Shown here: positions 36,011-47,487 of the stretch, in pieces
Layout: every line of letters starts with the position of its first letter
How positions within the stretch are numbered: position 1 is the stretch's first letter
NCBI GenBank assembly: GCA_949592205.1
Contig: CATIUR010000003.1
Location: forward strand, 167,885,759-167,949,758
DNA length: 64,000 nucleotides
Reading direction: 5' to 3'
Origin: Helichrysum umbraculigerum
Lineage: Eukaryota > Streptophyta > Magnoliopsida > Asterales > Asteraceae
The notes under the pieces: model-generated
What the model was told of the DNA's origin: nothing
Database searches by the model: none
What the model saw: the letters and a program-made list of their open reading frames with translations, nothing else
Position numbers and translations under genes: made by a program

Positions 36011-39000
36011 ATGACAGAAGATGGGAAAGTAAAGATCGATAAATTTGATGGCCACGATTTCGGATTTTGGAAGATGCAGATTGAAGATCAGTTGTATCAG
36101 AAAAAGCTTCACGAACCTTTGTCAGGAATCAAGCCCACGAAGATGGATCAGGCTGAGTGGGATTTATTGGATCGGCAGGCCCTTGGAGTAGTTCGGTTAT
36201 CACTTGCCAAGAATGTAGCGTACAACATAGTTGGTGAGAAAACTATGGCTGGAGTTATCAAGGCGCTATCCAATATGTACGAGAAACCCTCTGCCTCGAA
36301 TAAGGTGTTTTTGATTCGACAACTTGTCAACACGAAGGTAAAGGAAGGAGCATCTATGACAGATCACATCAACGAGTTTAATACAATATTGAGTAGGCTT
36401 GACTCTGTTGGTATTAACTTTGAGGATGAAGTTCAGGCGTTGCTGTTATTATCATCGTTGCCAGAAAGCTGGGCTGGAACCGTCACGGCAGTAAGTAGTT
36501 CAGCTGGAACAACTACTCTGACGTTTGACGCCATAAGGGATTTAATTCTGGGAGAAGAGATCCGGAGAAAGACGACTGGAGGTTCTTCCAGTTCCCTCCT
36601 CCAGGTGGAGGGCAGAGGCAGAAAAGTTGACAAGGGACAGGGTAGTCAGGGTCGAGGAAGATCGAAATCCAGACAGAGGAAGGGTCAGTCAAAGAACAGA
36701 AAGGATATTACGTGTTGGAATTGCAAACAGAATGGTCACTTTAAAAGTCAGTGCCCGGAACCTCCAGCCAGAGAGAGGCAGAAGGAAGTTAACGTAGCAG
36801 AGGAGACTGATGACGTTCTGTTATGTTGCGCGGAGAGTCCGATTGAATCATGGGTTATGGATTCAGGTGCATCATTCCATGCTTCCCCTTGCAAGGAAGT
36901 GATGTGAAACTTCCGGACTAGAAGCGGTAGAGTACGACTAGCAGATAACAAGCTCTTAGACATTGCAGGAACCGGAGAAGTTCATTTGAGGACAACTTTT
37001 GGTACTACCTGGAAGCTAAAGGATGTTAGGTACATTCCAGGCCTGAAGAGAAAGCTCATCTCAGTAGGCCAGTTGGATGACGAGGGTTTTGACGTCACCT
37101 TTGGTGGAGGTAGGTGGAGAGTGGTGAGAGGAAATCTCCTGGTGGCAAGAGGGCTAAAGAGGGGTACTCTATACATGGTAGAAGAACCTGTGGATGGAGT
37201 AAACGCAGTTACTGTTGATGCATCATCCTCCACTTTATAGCACCTAAGACTTGGACATATGAGTGAGAAGGGGATGAAGATGTTAGTGTCTAAAGGAAAG
37301 ATTCCGGGCCTGAAGAAAGTCGAAATGGAATCTGTGAGCCATGTGTGCTTGGAAAGCAGAAGAAGGTTTCATTTTCGAAATCAGGGAAAATTCCGAAGGT
37401 TGAAAAGTTAGAATTGGTACATTCGGATGTGTTTGGACCTACATCAGTGCAATCAGTAGGCGGTTCGCGATACTATGTCACTTTCATAGATGATTCCACC
37501 CGGAAGGTCTGGGTATACTTCCTGAAGTTCAAGTCGGAGGTATTTCAAACCTTCAAAAAGTGGAAGGCTGCTGTGGAGACAGAGACAGGCTTGAAGATTA
37601 AGTGCCTGAAGTCTGACAATGGAGGTGAGTATAGTAGTGCAGAGTTTGTCACATTCTGTGCAGAGGAAGGGATCAGAATGATCAAAACTGTCCCAGAGAC
37701 ACCTCAACAGAACGGAGTGGCAGAGCGGATGAACAGAACTTTGAATGAAAGGGCGAAGAGCATGAGACTCCATGCAGGATTACCCAAAACGTTCTGGGCA
37801 GATTCCGTGAACACAGCAACTTACTTGATCAATAGAAGTCCTTCAGTTCCTTTGGGTTTCCGTGTACCAGAGGAGGAATGGCAGGGTAAAGAGGTCAGCC
37901 TCAAACACTTGAAGGTTTTTGGTTGTGTTTCTTACGTAAAGACCAAGGATGTTGACAAGGATAAGTTGGATGCAAAGGCCAAGAAATGTATTTTTATTGG
38001 TTATGGGTTGGATGAGATGGGCTATCGCTTCTGGGATGAAGAAGGTAGAAAAGTAATTCGCAGTCGAGATGTCACATTCAACGAGAGCATTCTGTATGGA
38101 AGTAAGTCGACAGATTCCTCCGGTCAGAAGATACCAGAAACCTCTACCTCGAGAGAGCATGTAATTTTTGATGATGATGTTCCAGTTGGAAGCCTCGAGG
38201 CAAGTGGGAGCTCCAGTCAGAGTGGGAGTTCGGGCAGAGTAACCTCAGGGAGCAGAGAAAGTCCTACCTCCGGTCGGAGTTTAGGTGGGCCGAATTCAGG
38301 GCAGAATTCTGAAGGCAGAGATAATATCGTGAGCAGTGGGAGTTCCGATAGTTATGATGATTCCGGAAGCAGTGGGAGCTCCGATGATGACGATGGCAGA
38401 TCAGAGGATGTAGAGGGTTTAGAAGATAACAGTGTTGGTCCGGTCACTCCAGCTCCGGAGCTTAGACGTTCCAGCAGGAACATTAAACCTCCATCCAGAT
38501 ATAACCTGTCAGAAAATTACTTACTTCTGACAGAAAATGGTGAACCAGAAAGTTACTCTAAGGCCCTTCAATTAAAAGAATCCGTACAGTGGCAAAAGGC
38601 AATGATGGAGGAAATGGGTTCCCTGGAGAAGAATCAGACGTGCTTCTTGGCAGAGTTACCAGCAGGAAAGAAAGCGTTGCAGAATAAGTGGGTATTCAGG
38701 GTGAAAGAAGAGCAGGATGGAAGTAGGAGATACAAAGCCCGGATGGTAGTCAAGGGATTTCAGCAGAAGGAGGGGGTGGATTATCATGAAATATTCTCTC
38801 CAGTCGTGAAAATGACAACTATCAGGTTGGTGCTTAGTATAGTAGCTTCAGAGGATTTACACCTAGTGCAGGTGGATGTAAAGACAGCTTTTCTACATGG
38901 AGACCTTGAAGAAGATATCTACATGGTGCAACCAGAGGGCTTTCAGAAGGCTGGGTCAGAGAAGTTAGTTTGCAAATTGAAGAAAAGCCTGTACGGATTG

Positions 39001-40023
39001 AAGCAAGCTCCAAGACAATGGTACTTGAAGTTCGACAACTTTATGAAGAGAAATGGGTACGAGGGTTGTGCCGCAGACCCATGCTGCTACCAGAAAAGAA
39101 TCAACAAGTTGAAGAAGTAGTTAGCTTCTGAGTTCGAGATGAAAGACATGGGTCCGATGAAACAGATACTTGGAATGAGCATCAAGCGAGACAGGTCGGA
39201 AGGTACTTTGATTCTCTCCCAGGAGAAATATGTTGGGAAGATCATAAAGAAGTTCGGGCTGGAGGATGCTAAGATCAGAAACATTCCAGCCGGAAGCCAC
39301 ATGAAACTTTCAAAGAAACAATCACCAGCATCAGAGGAAGACAGCGCAGAAATGGCTAAGGTTCCGTATGCTTCAGCGGTAGGCAGTTTAATGTACGCAA
39401 TGGTGTGTACAAGGCCAGATATTGCTCATGCAGTCGGGGTAGTAAGTAGGTTCATGTCGAATCCGGTCAGAGAGCACTGGGAAGCAGTCAAGTGGCTGAT
39501 TCACTACTTGAAGGGAACTTCCAAGGAAGGACTTTGTTTTAGAAAGAAAGAAGTCGTCCTGGAAGGTTATGCTGATGCATATTTGGGGGGTTGTAAGAAC
39601 TTTGGGAAGAGCACTACTGGGTGTATATTTACAGTGGGAGGTACAGCAGTTAGCTGGATGTCCAGGCTTCAGAAGAGTGTTGCACTCTCCACCACGGAAG
39701 CAGAGTACATGGCCATAGCTGAGGCTAGTAAAGAAATGATCTGGCTGAAGGGGTTACTGGCGGAACTAGGAAAGCAGCAGGCAGATAGTGTACTTTACTG
39801 TGATAACCAAAGTGCTATTTCGTTGGGGAAGAATCCGGTATTTCATAGCAGAACGAAGCATATTTCGCTTCGGTATCATTTTATCAGAGATCTGATCAGA
39901 TATGGTACGATAACTGTTAAGAAGATACCAGGCTCAGAGAACCCAGCAGATATGTTGACAAAGGTGGTGTCAACAGAAAAGTTAAGGCTTTGCATAGCCT
40001 TAACTGGCCTTCTAGTTCAGTGA
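36011..40023 (+). pseudogene. Gag-pol polyprotein of copia-1, inactivated
   Basis: Gag starts at 36011 (KIDKFDGHDFGFWKMQIEDQ, typical of Tnt1-like copia) with an intact zinc knuckle CWNCKQNGHFKSQC, then the protease start WVMDSGASFHA. Stops at 36905 and 37238, a frameshift near 37330 and a stop at 39118 break the frame. Integrase (37345 on) keeps HSDVFGP, FIDDSTRK and TPQQNGVAERMNRT. Reverse transcriptase keeps VDVKTAFLHGDL and LYGLKQAPRQWY, but the stretch between PCCYQKR and INKLKK, where copia enzymes carry the YVDD catalytic motif, is deleted. RNase H keeps STTEAEYMA and YCDNQSA. The protein cannot reverse transcribe. Confidence 0.9.
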
Positions 40024-40258
40024 TGAAAGAGGGTGTCGGGCTAGAGATGATCTTGTTAGAAGAAGTCCTCAGTTCAGTAGTATGGTTTGAGTCCTAGTAT
40101 CGAAAGTCTTCCGACTCAAGGCGTAGTCGAGCGGCGTGTCTTGAGGTTTCTCGGCGGTGCAGATAGGGCAGGAGAACTATGATTGAAGAGGTAGAGGAAG
40201 TGGTTTACAGAATTACCTTGGATGGCAGTTGATGGCTATCAGCCTCCAAGTGGGAGAT

Positions 40259-40728
40259 TGTTAGGTGTGGAGTCTGATGTAGCCATCCAGGCGGAGGGCA
40301 GTACTTCAGAGAATACTCCAGGCAGAAAGAAGTCTGACAGGATCCAGGCAGTCAGAGTTCGGGTAGGAGAGACTTCGGGGCTGTAGGTTGAGTTGAAGGA
40401 GGTTCCTCCGTGGCAGAATGCTGTTGAGGCGGTGGAAGCCCATGGGCTTGGCCCATGACAGAAAAACCCTAATTTGTTCTCTATAAATACATCTCATTTG
40501 TAATTGTAAACCCTAAGTTTTAAAGGAGGCAAGTTTGCCCTAATAAGATCAATATCTCTAGTTCGGCCGTGGATTAAGCTTTGATCACATCGATCATTGC
40601 CCAACCACGTTATATCTCGTGTTCTTTATTTTATCGTTTACTATTGTCTTGTTGTCGTTTGATTGTTCGTATTATTCCGCGTGCGTTTGTTTTGATAGAT
40701 TGGTGGATTAGATTGAATCCACCCAACA
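40259..40728 (+). repeat. 3' LTR of copia-1
   Basis: 470 bp, identical to the 5' LTR except for the 38-bp deletion near 40398 and about four substitutions. Followed by the second TTCTT and then the rest of TKP2 exon 2. Confidence 0.93.
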
Positions 40729-41716
40729 TTCTTCACCGCCACAAACTTGTAAGTCTTATAAGGCTGAATATATATACTATCGAGCTAGTATTTTACCCTG
40801 TTCTGTATGTAGCTTATCGGTATGAAAAGACTGATTTACTACTTATCCAAACTGAAAGGAAATATTAGGTTATCCAAAAGCAATTTATATGGCGTTGGTG
40901 CATATATCTCTTCATGGAATACAAGTCAGCTATGAAATTTAATCACTTTTGAATGCAGTTCGATCTGGAAAAATTGAAAGAATTTCGTCATCCCAACCTT
41001 GTTAAACTCATAGGATATTGTTTGGAAGATGATCAACTCTCCCTTGTCTGTGAATTCATGCATAAAGGAAACTTAAATGACCTCTTACGTAGCGGTAAGC
41101 AGCATTAATAATTCCCAACATAAAGGAAAATTGGTAAAAAATTGCAACTTTAACTGAACTACTTCATATTAATGTATTGTAGGAGCTATAGCACAACTTG
41201 AGTTGGTTACTAAGGTGAAAATGGTTGTCAACATTGCTAGAGGGATCGTTTTCTTAAACGAGACACAACATGAAGTCGGAGAAGATCCATTTGCAGTTAC
41301 AATTACAAAGTCTCGGCTTGATAGACATAATATATTGCTGGATCAAGTATAACCTGAGAATTTTTACTATAGACATTATAAGTTACGGGCAATAATACAG
41401 AAAACTAGCCTTAATTGAATAGTGGTAACTTTATCGCTTTATGTTTGTTTTTTAGATAAGAACTGTTAAAATATGACTAGAAGGCAGCATCTTACATTTA
41501 TGATCTCTGAAACTCAAAATCTTTAAGCATATATCAGTCCTCACTACTTTACCAATCATTTTTTAGCACCCCTTACTAGGTTTTACTGTTATGTTTGAAA
41601 AATATTTATGCAGGATCATACTGCCAAGCTATCGGGTTATGACGTTACTAAGTTAGTACACGGTCACTATCCTCGCAATACTCGCGTTGATAATCATCTT
41701 CATACTAGCAACTATT

Positions 41717-42599
41717 TGTTGGAAATAGTGTCCAAGGTCATAACTAATTGGTAAGACTATTCTAAAGGTAGAGTCCTTTTTGGGTTGCCCTCGATGAACA
41801 GTAAGAGAAACAATAAGAGAGATAATATTAATTGAATTAATATTATAAGTTAATTAATTAGTTTGTTGATTTATCATTGTTGATAAATTAATTAAAAGCT
41901 AAAAGTAATTAACAGAAACTATAAAGAATATTTAGTTAGTTTATTAATTGGATATTAATTAGAAACTAAAAGGAACATTCTGGAAACGAGTTCCAACCGG
42001 CGGTTGGAAGGTTCAACCGGCGATTGGAGGTTAGGGTTTGTAAGGCGGTGTAGACGTGTCATGACTTGGGCAGGAATCAAGTCCAACCGGCGGTTGGAAG
42101 CTCCAACCGGCGGTTGGAGGACGATTTCAGTTGTCCCACATCGGCCAAGGGATAAAACCCTGGGCTCCCTCTCCCCTTATAAATAGAGGCCTAATCCATG
42201 GTTTCCAATTATCCCAGTTTCGAATTGAATTCGATACTTTCTCTCTTTCTCATTCCGAATCCTTGTGAGAGTTTACACGACGTAGAGTCGGGACCCTAGG
42301 ATTTGGAGTTTCTCTTGGTTCACAGGTGTGAAACATTAGAGGTGTTCTACTTTGGGCACTTGCCATCCAAAGCATGGAAGGTCGAGCAAGGAGTCTGCGT
42401 GAAGGTTCTGCAAGGTTGTATGCGCGTGAGAAATTGGTTTTCTCAAAGGTTAGTAATTTCTCATTTATCTATTTATTTTGTTATTGTTAATATCTCTATT
42501 AAGTAGCGGTCCTTTAGGGTTTAGTTTTCTAGTTGCTCTAGATTAATTGTTATTTTCCGCTGCATATGTTAATCTAGTTAGGGAATAGAAAACCCAACA
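41717..42599 (+). repeat. 5' LTR of copia-2
   Basis: TATA box TATAAATA at 42178-42185. Four copies of the 15-bp dyad CCAACCGGCGGTTGG lie upstream of it at 41993-42007, 42013-42027, 42083-42097 and 42103-42117; the second has two mismatches. Confidence 0.93.
41993..42117. promoter_or_regulatory. Paired dyad boxes upstream of the copia-2 LTR TATA
   Basis: Two pairs of CCAACCGGCGGTTGG. Within each pair the starts are 20 bp apart, and the pairs are 90 bp apart. The last box ends 60 bp before the TATA box. The 3' LTR repeats the arrangement at about 55587-55711. The AACCG/CGGTT half-sites resemble plant MYB-type sites, so these may be promoter elements of the retrotransposon; that is inference from position and symmetry. 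Confidence 0.6.
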
Positions 42600-45500
42600 G
42601 TGGTATCAAAGCGTAGGCTTAATAATGTTAGCAATACAAAATGTAGATAAATTATATTATTTGGAAATAAAACTGTCTTTTATTTTGTCCAAATAGCTAA
42701 ATTAAATATATATGTATAATAGATTTATATATGTATACAGTTAATTTATTTACTAATCAGACCTTGGTATTTTAATGGTTTAAAATAAATGCTCAAATTT
42801 TAAAATGTTTTAAAATAGAACCCTGAACCTTAAATGTTTAAGAGAGACCTTATATATAATATGATTTATATATATGTATCATTTAAGTCTAAATACATCG
42901 TCAGTCAATTGATAAATCGGCTCACCCATAGAGAACAAACTATAAGAGAGGTATAAGGCGGGTCGTTCTGCTTCCCTAAAGAAGTAGGTTTTTAATAAGC
43001 TTCGCGCTGACCTGCTTCTCCGCTTCTTTGTGCGTTCAATGGAGCTACCAAGGACTTTTGATAGGATGATGTCAAGATTAAAAGTAGGCTTAAAATAGTA
43101 AAACAAAATCCCGTTTTAGCTATAGAAAAATGTGAATAGTATGCTAACCCATGAAAACCACACATCTCTCGTATGGACTGTTAATGGAGCGTGTGTGGTT
43201 AACCGGCACATTAAGAGGTGATGTGGGACTCGCGATTCTCGAGCGTACTCAAGCCGGGCACCACGCGGGGTTTGCATGGTTGGTTCACCATCTAGTTCAT
43301 GATCCTCGGCATACCAGTCATGAATGGTAGATGAGCATAACCGAGATTAACATGCCATTGATAGGTATCAATGAATCTCAAAGATCTAGGAGTTTCATAG
43401 AAATGAAATAGACAAAAGTATTTTGTTATATGATTACGGCGACCCTTTTCATAAAACTGAAAATATAGATCCTAGCCTTAATTAGAAATTGAGTAATTAA
43501 TTAAGGAATATTCAGACTAACTAAAATAGTTTTTATCTCAATAATACCTTTTGAAAATGGTAATAATCCTCCCGTTCTCAATTCCGTAAATAACCTAAAC
43601 TTCTCACGACTCTCAGTTTTTGGGAGGGAAAGACTTACCAGTTCAATCTGTATGGACAGGTGATGTAACCCTAGGTTCACTCTAAGGAACAAGAGTATGT
43701 TCTCGATGAGCTGTGAAACCGTAGGTACGAGAACAAGGAATATGTTCCCGACAAGAATAAAGAGTATATTCTCAATATAAGTAAATTCCCACTATTGATA
43801 ATGATTCAACCCAAGAGGAGATTGAAGCTCACCGGAAATATTATGTTGGTTGATACCAAGTTTTGCTCAACATAATTTTATCCGGTCAGCCAGCTGTCTA
43901 CAAACAGTTTGTAACCTCATGTCAAATGGTTTTGAATGAGAAAGAGACCTGAATAATGGAACTCCAAAGTTACTGAGCAAAGGATCAAGAAGATTGATGT
44001 GCCTTTTTGGCTCAGCAGCTCCTGTGTTGTCAATTGGTCTTGATGCAAAGGAAAGGAAGAGATCTGGAATAGCTACGAATGGAAAGTCCAAACGTGGGGC
44101 TAAGAGAAAGATTGATTCCGAAATTGCACCAGCAATGATCCAAAGGAATCAGTGTGTTATACTGCAACACAGAGGAGCACTAGAAGCGTTGCAGCCCAAA
44201 ATATCTGAAGGACCTTAAAGACGGTAAGGTTGAAAAGGATTCAGATATATAAATAATCGAACTCTACGATACTACGACTTCTACTTCGTAGGTCTTGAAT
44301 ACAGGGTGTGGTACTCACAGTTGCACTGTATTGCAAAGCCTAAAGGAAAGTAAAAGTTTGATGCATGGAGAGATCAACTTAGTCGTGGGAGACAAGAGAG
44401 TCACGCCCATTGGAAAGGTTGAGCTCATGCTAGAATCTGGGGTTATGATGCATTTAAATAATTGCTGTTGTTGGTCAGAAATGACAAGTAACATAGATTC
44501 ATTTCATGCTTGTTTAAAGAGAGTTATCAGTTTTCATTTGATAATGAGAATGGTGATAAAAGCTTCTCCTTGCAAAGGCATGTATGAAAATGTTGAATAT
44601 GTCAGCAAAGAAATTTAAATGTTGGTTCGTCTAAAGAGCTTGATCCAAATTGTGGCAATATCCTCTAAGGCACGTAAACAAGAAAAGAATATCGCTCAAA
44701 CTCCAAAAGTATGGAGTGTTGGAATCATTCGACCTTAAATCGGATGATGTGTGCAAATCTTGTTTATTGAGCAAGATGACTATATCACTATTCATATGTT
44801 ATATGAAAGAAGTGATGGATTGTTCGACTTGGTATACATGGATGTATGTCGACCATTCCGATGCGCCATAAAAGATGGAAATCACTACTATGTTGCTGAT
44901 TACTTCAGTAGACATGGATATGTTTATCTGATTAAACATAAGTCAGACACTTTTGAAAGTTCAAAAGGTGTTAGGACGAAATAGAGAACCAAACGGGCAG
45001 AAAGATAAAGGTACTCCGATCCGAAAGGGGAGGAGAAGACCTTAGTATCGAGTTTCTTGATCATTATAGATATTGTGGAATAGTTTCACAAAATGAACTC
45101 CTCCTAGAACACCATAACTGAATGGAGTAGCTGAGAGGAGAAGTAGGATCCTGTTAGACAAGGTTCAATCAATGATAAGTCAGGTAACACTTCTAATAAG
45201 CTTATGGAGCTAGGCATTATAGGCAGTCGCACATATCTTAAATCTAATACACCAAGAACGTTTCAAAGATGACTTATGAGATGTGGAAGAGAAAAGGTTC
45301 TTCTCTTGGGCACATACAGATCTGAGGTTGTGAAGTTATCGTTAGACAGGAAACTTAGCACAGACTAGAAGCTAGATCTGAAAAGTATTTTTTCATCGGT
45401 TATCCATAGAAATCGTTTAGATATTTGTTGCTCAAAAGGGAGTGTTTCTTGAAAAAGAAATAATATCTAAAGAGGACAGTGGGAGTACAATTGATCTTGA

Positions 45501-45849
45501 AAAGATTCAAGGATCGACCGATGATGAAACTATGGTAAACACTGACACTCAACAAGAGGTGGTAACACCCGTTGAACTTGATGACATATCCTTTCCCGCT
45601 CGCAGTTGTAGAGTTAGCAAACCTCCTCGGTTCTATTATGGTTTCCATAAAGAAGAACATGATAAGATTAGTGACAGTACACTAAGTGAATTAGATGTGT
45701 CTGCTAACTACAAGGAAGCGATAGCAGGCCCTAAGGCTGCTAAGTGGAAGGAAGCTATGAAAAGTAAGATTCAATCTATGTCTGACAACCAAGTTCAAAA
45801 TTTGGTTGGCGCTACACTCAGTCTCAAGACGGTGAGTTGTAGGTGTATC

Positions 45850-46576
45850 TGTTGGAATAGTGTCCAATATCATAACTAATTGGTAAGACTATCATTAATG
45901 GTAAAGTCCTTTTTGGGTTGCCCTCATGAACAGTCAAGAGAAAGATGAAGGATAATATTAATAGCATTAATATTATATTTAATTGTTTAATTAATTAATA
46001 GTTTATTAATTAGAAACTAAAAATAATTAAATTTGAGGAAGATTCCAGAATCTGATCCAACCGTCGGTTGGAGGGTCCAACCGCCGGTTGGGATTAGGGT
46101 TACTGAGGCGGTGGAATTCGCAGACTTGGAGTAGAAGTCAAACAACTCCAACCGCCGGTTGGAAGGTCCAACCGCCGGTTGGGAGTCGAATTCAGCAAAC
46201 CTTAGGGTTTCTTCCACAACTATAAATAGGGACAACCTATACCTTCATAAAACACGTTTTCAAGTACGAATTTTTAAGGATTTCGAAAATTCGACTTTCT
46301 CTTGGGTTTTTGGGTGTGAAGCATTAGAGGTATTCTACTTTGGGTACTTGCCTCCACGTAACGAAGCTCTGCTCGTTGGTCTACGCGTGAGAAATAAATT
46401 TTCTCTTAAGGTTAGTATTTTCCTTATATTCTCCTTGTCCAATTTATTCATTGTTCTATGTTGTTAAAGTTAAAGATCCCTTAGGGTTTTAGTTTCCTAA
46501 TTGCCTTAGATTATTTAAAGTTTTTTTTATTCCGCTGTGCATATAATAATCTAGTTAGGGAATAGAAAACCCAACA
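45850..46576 (+). repeat. 5' LTR of copia-3
   Basis: TATA box TATAAATA at 46221-46228. Four dyads of the CCAACCGCCGGTTGG type lie at 46057-46071 (one mismatch), 46077-46091, 46150-46164 and 46170-46184. Confidence 0.93.
46057..46184. promoter_or_regulatory. Paired dyad boxes upstream of the copia-3 LTR TATA
   Basis: Two pairs of CCAACCGCCGGTTGG, again 20 bp from start to start within a pair and 93 bp between pairs; the last box ends 37 bp before the TATA box. The unit is the exact reverse complement of the copia-2 unit. The 3' LTR carries the same set at about 52602-52729. Confidence 0.6.
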
Positions 46577-47487
46577 GTGGTATCAGAGCCATAGCTTAAC
46601 AAATAGTAGCATGCAATTATCTGCAATAGTATGTAGGTAAAGATAAATTGGAAAGAGAATTATCTAAATAGGTAATATGTATTTACAGTTTAGATATTGA
46701 TAATTTTAAATTGTTTAAAAATAGACCACATATTTTAAAAGGTTTAAAATAGAACCCTAAACTTCGAGAGAGAATATATGTATAATATGATTTATATATA
46801 TGTATAATTAAAGTCTAAATACATCGTCAGTCAATTGATAAATCGGCTCACCCATAAGGAACAAACTATAAAAGAGGTATAAGGCGGGTCGCTCTACTTC
46901 CCTAAAGAAGTCAGGTTTTTAATAAGCTTCGCGCTGACCTACTTCTCCGCTTCTTTGTGCGTTCGACGGAGCTACCGAGGACTTTTGATAGGATGATGTC
47001 AAGATTAAAAGTAGACTTAAAATAGTAAAACAAAATCCCGTTTTAGCTATAGGAAATGATGAATAGTATGCTAACCCATGAAATCCGCACATCTCTCGTA
47101 TGAACTGTTAATGGAGCGTGTGTGGTTTACCGGCACATTAATATGAGGACATAATGAGAGATGATTGAGACTCGCGATTCTCGAGCGTACTCGAGCCGGG
47201 GATCACGCGGGGTTTGTATGGTTAATTCACCATCTTGTTCATGATCCTCGGCATACCAGTCATGAATAGTAGATGAGCATAACCGAGATTAACATGCCAT
47301 TGACAGAAATCAATGAATCTCAAAGATCTAGGAGTTTCATAGAAATGAAATAGATAATGGTATTTTAGTTATATGATTACGGCGACCCTTTTCATAAAAC
47401 TGAAAATATGGATCCTAGCCTTAATTTAGAAAATTTGGTAAATAATTAAGGAATATTCAAACTAACTAAAACTGTTTTATCTCATAG

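Larger units (their letters stand above)
35466..40728 (+). mobile_element. Copia-1: Ty1/copia retrotransposon inserted in exon 2 of TKP2
   Basis: LTRs at 35466-35973 and 40259-40728 begin TGTTAGGTGTGG and end CACCCAACA. The 5-bp direct repeat TTCTT flanks the element at 35461-35465 and 40729-40733. The primer-binding site TGGTATCAGAGCTT follows the 5' LTR (35977-35990), and a purine tract CAAGTGGGAGAT precedes the 3' LTR (40247-40258). Apart from a 38-bp deletion in the 3' LTR, the LTRs differ at only about four positions by eye, so the insertion is recent. Coding capacity is destroyed. Confidence 0.95.
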
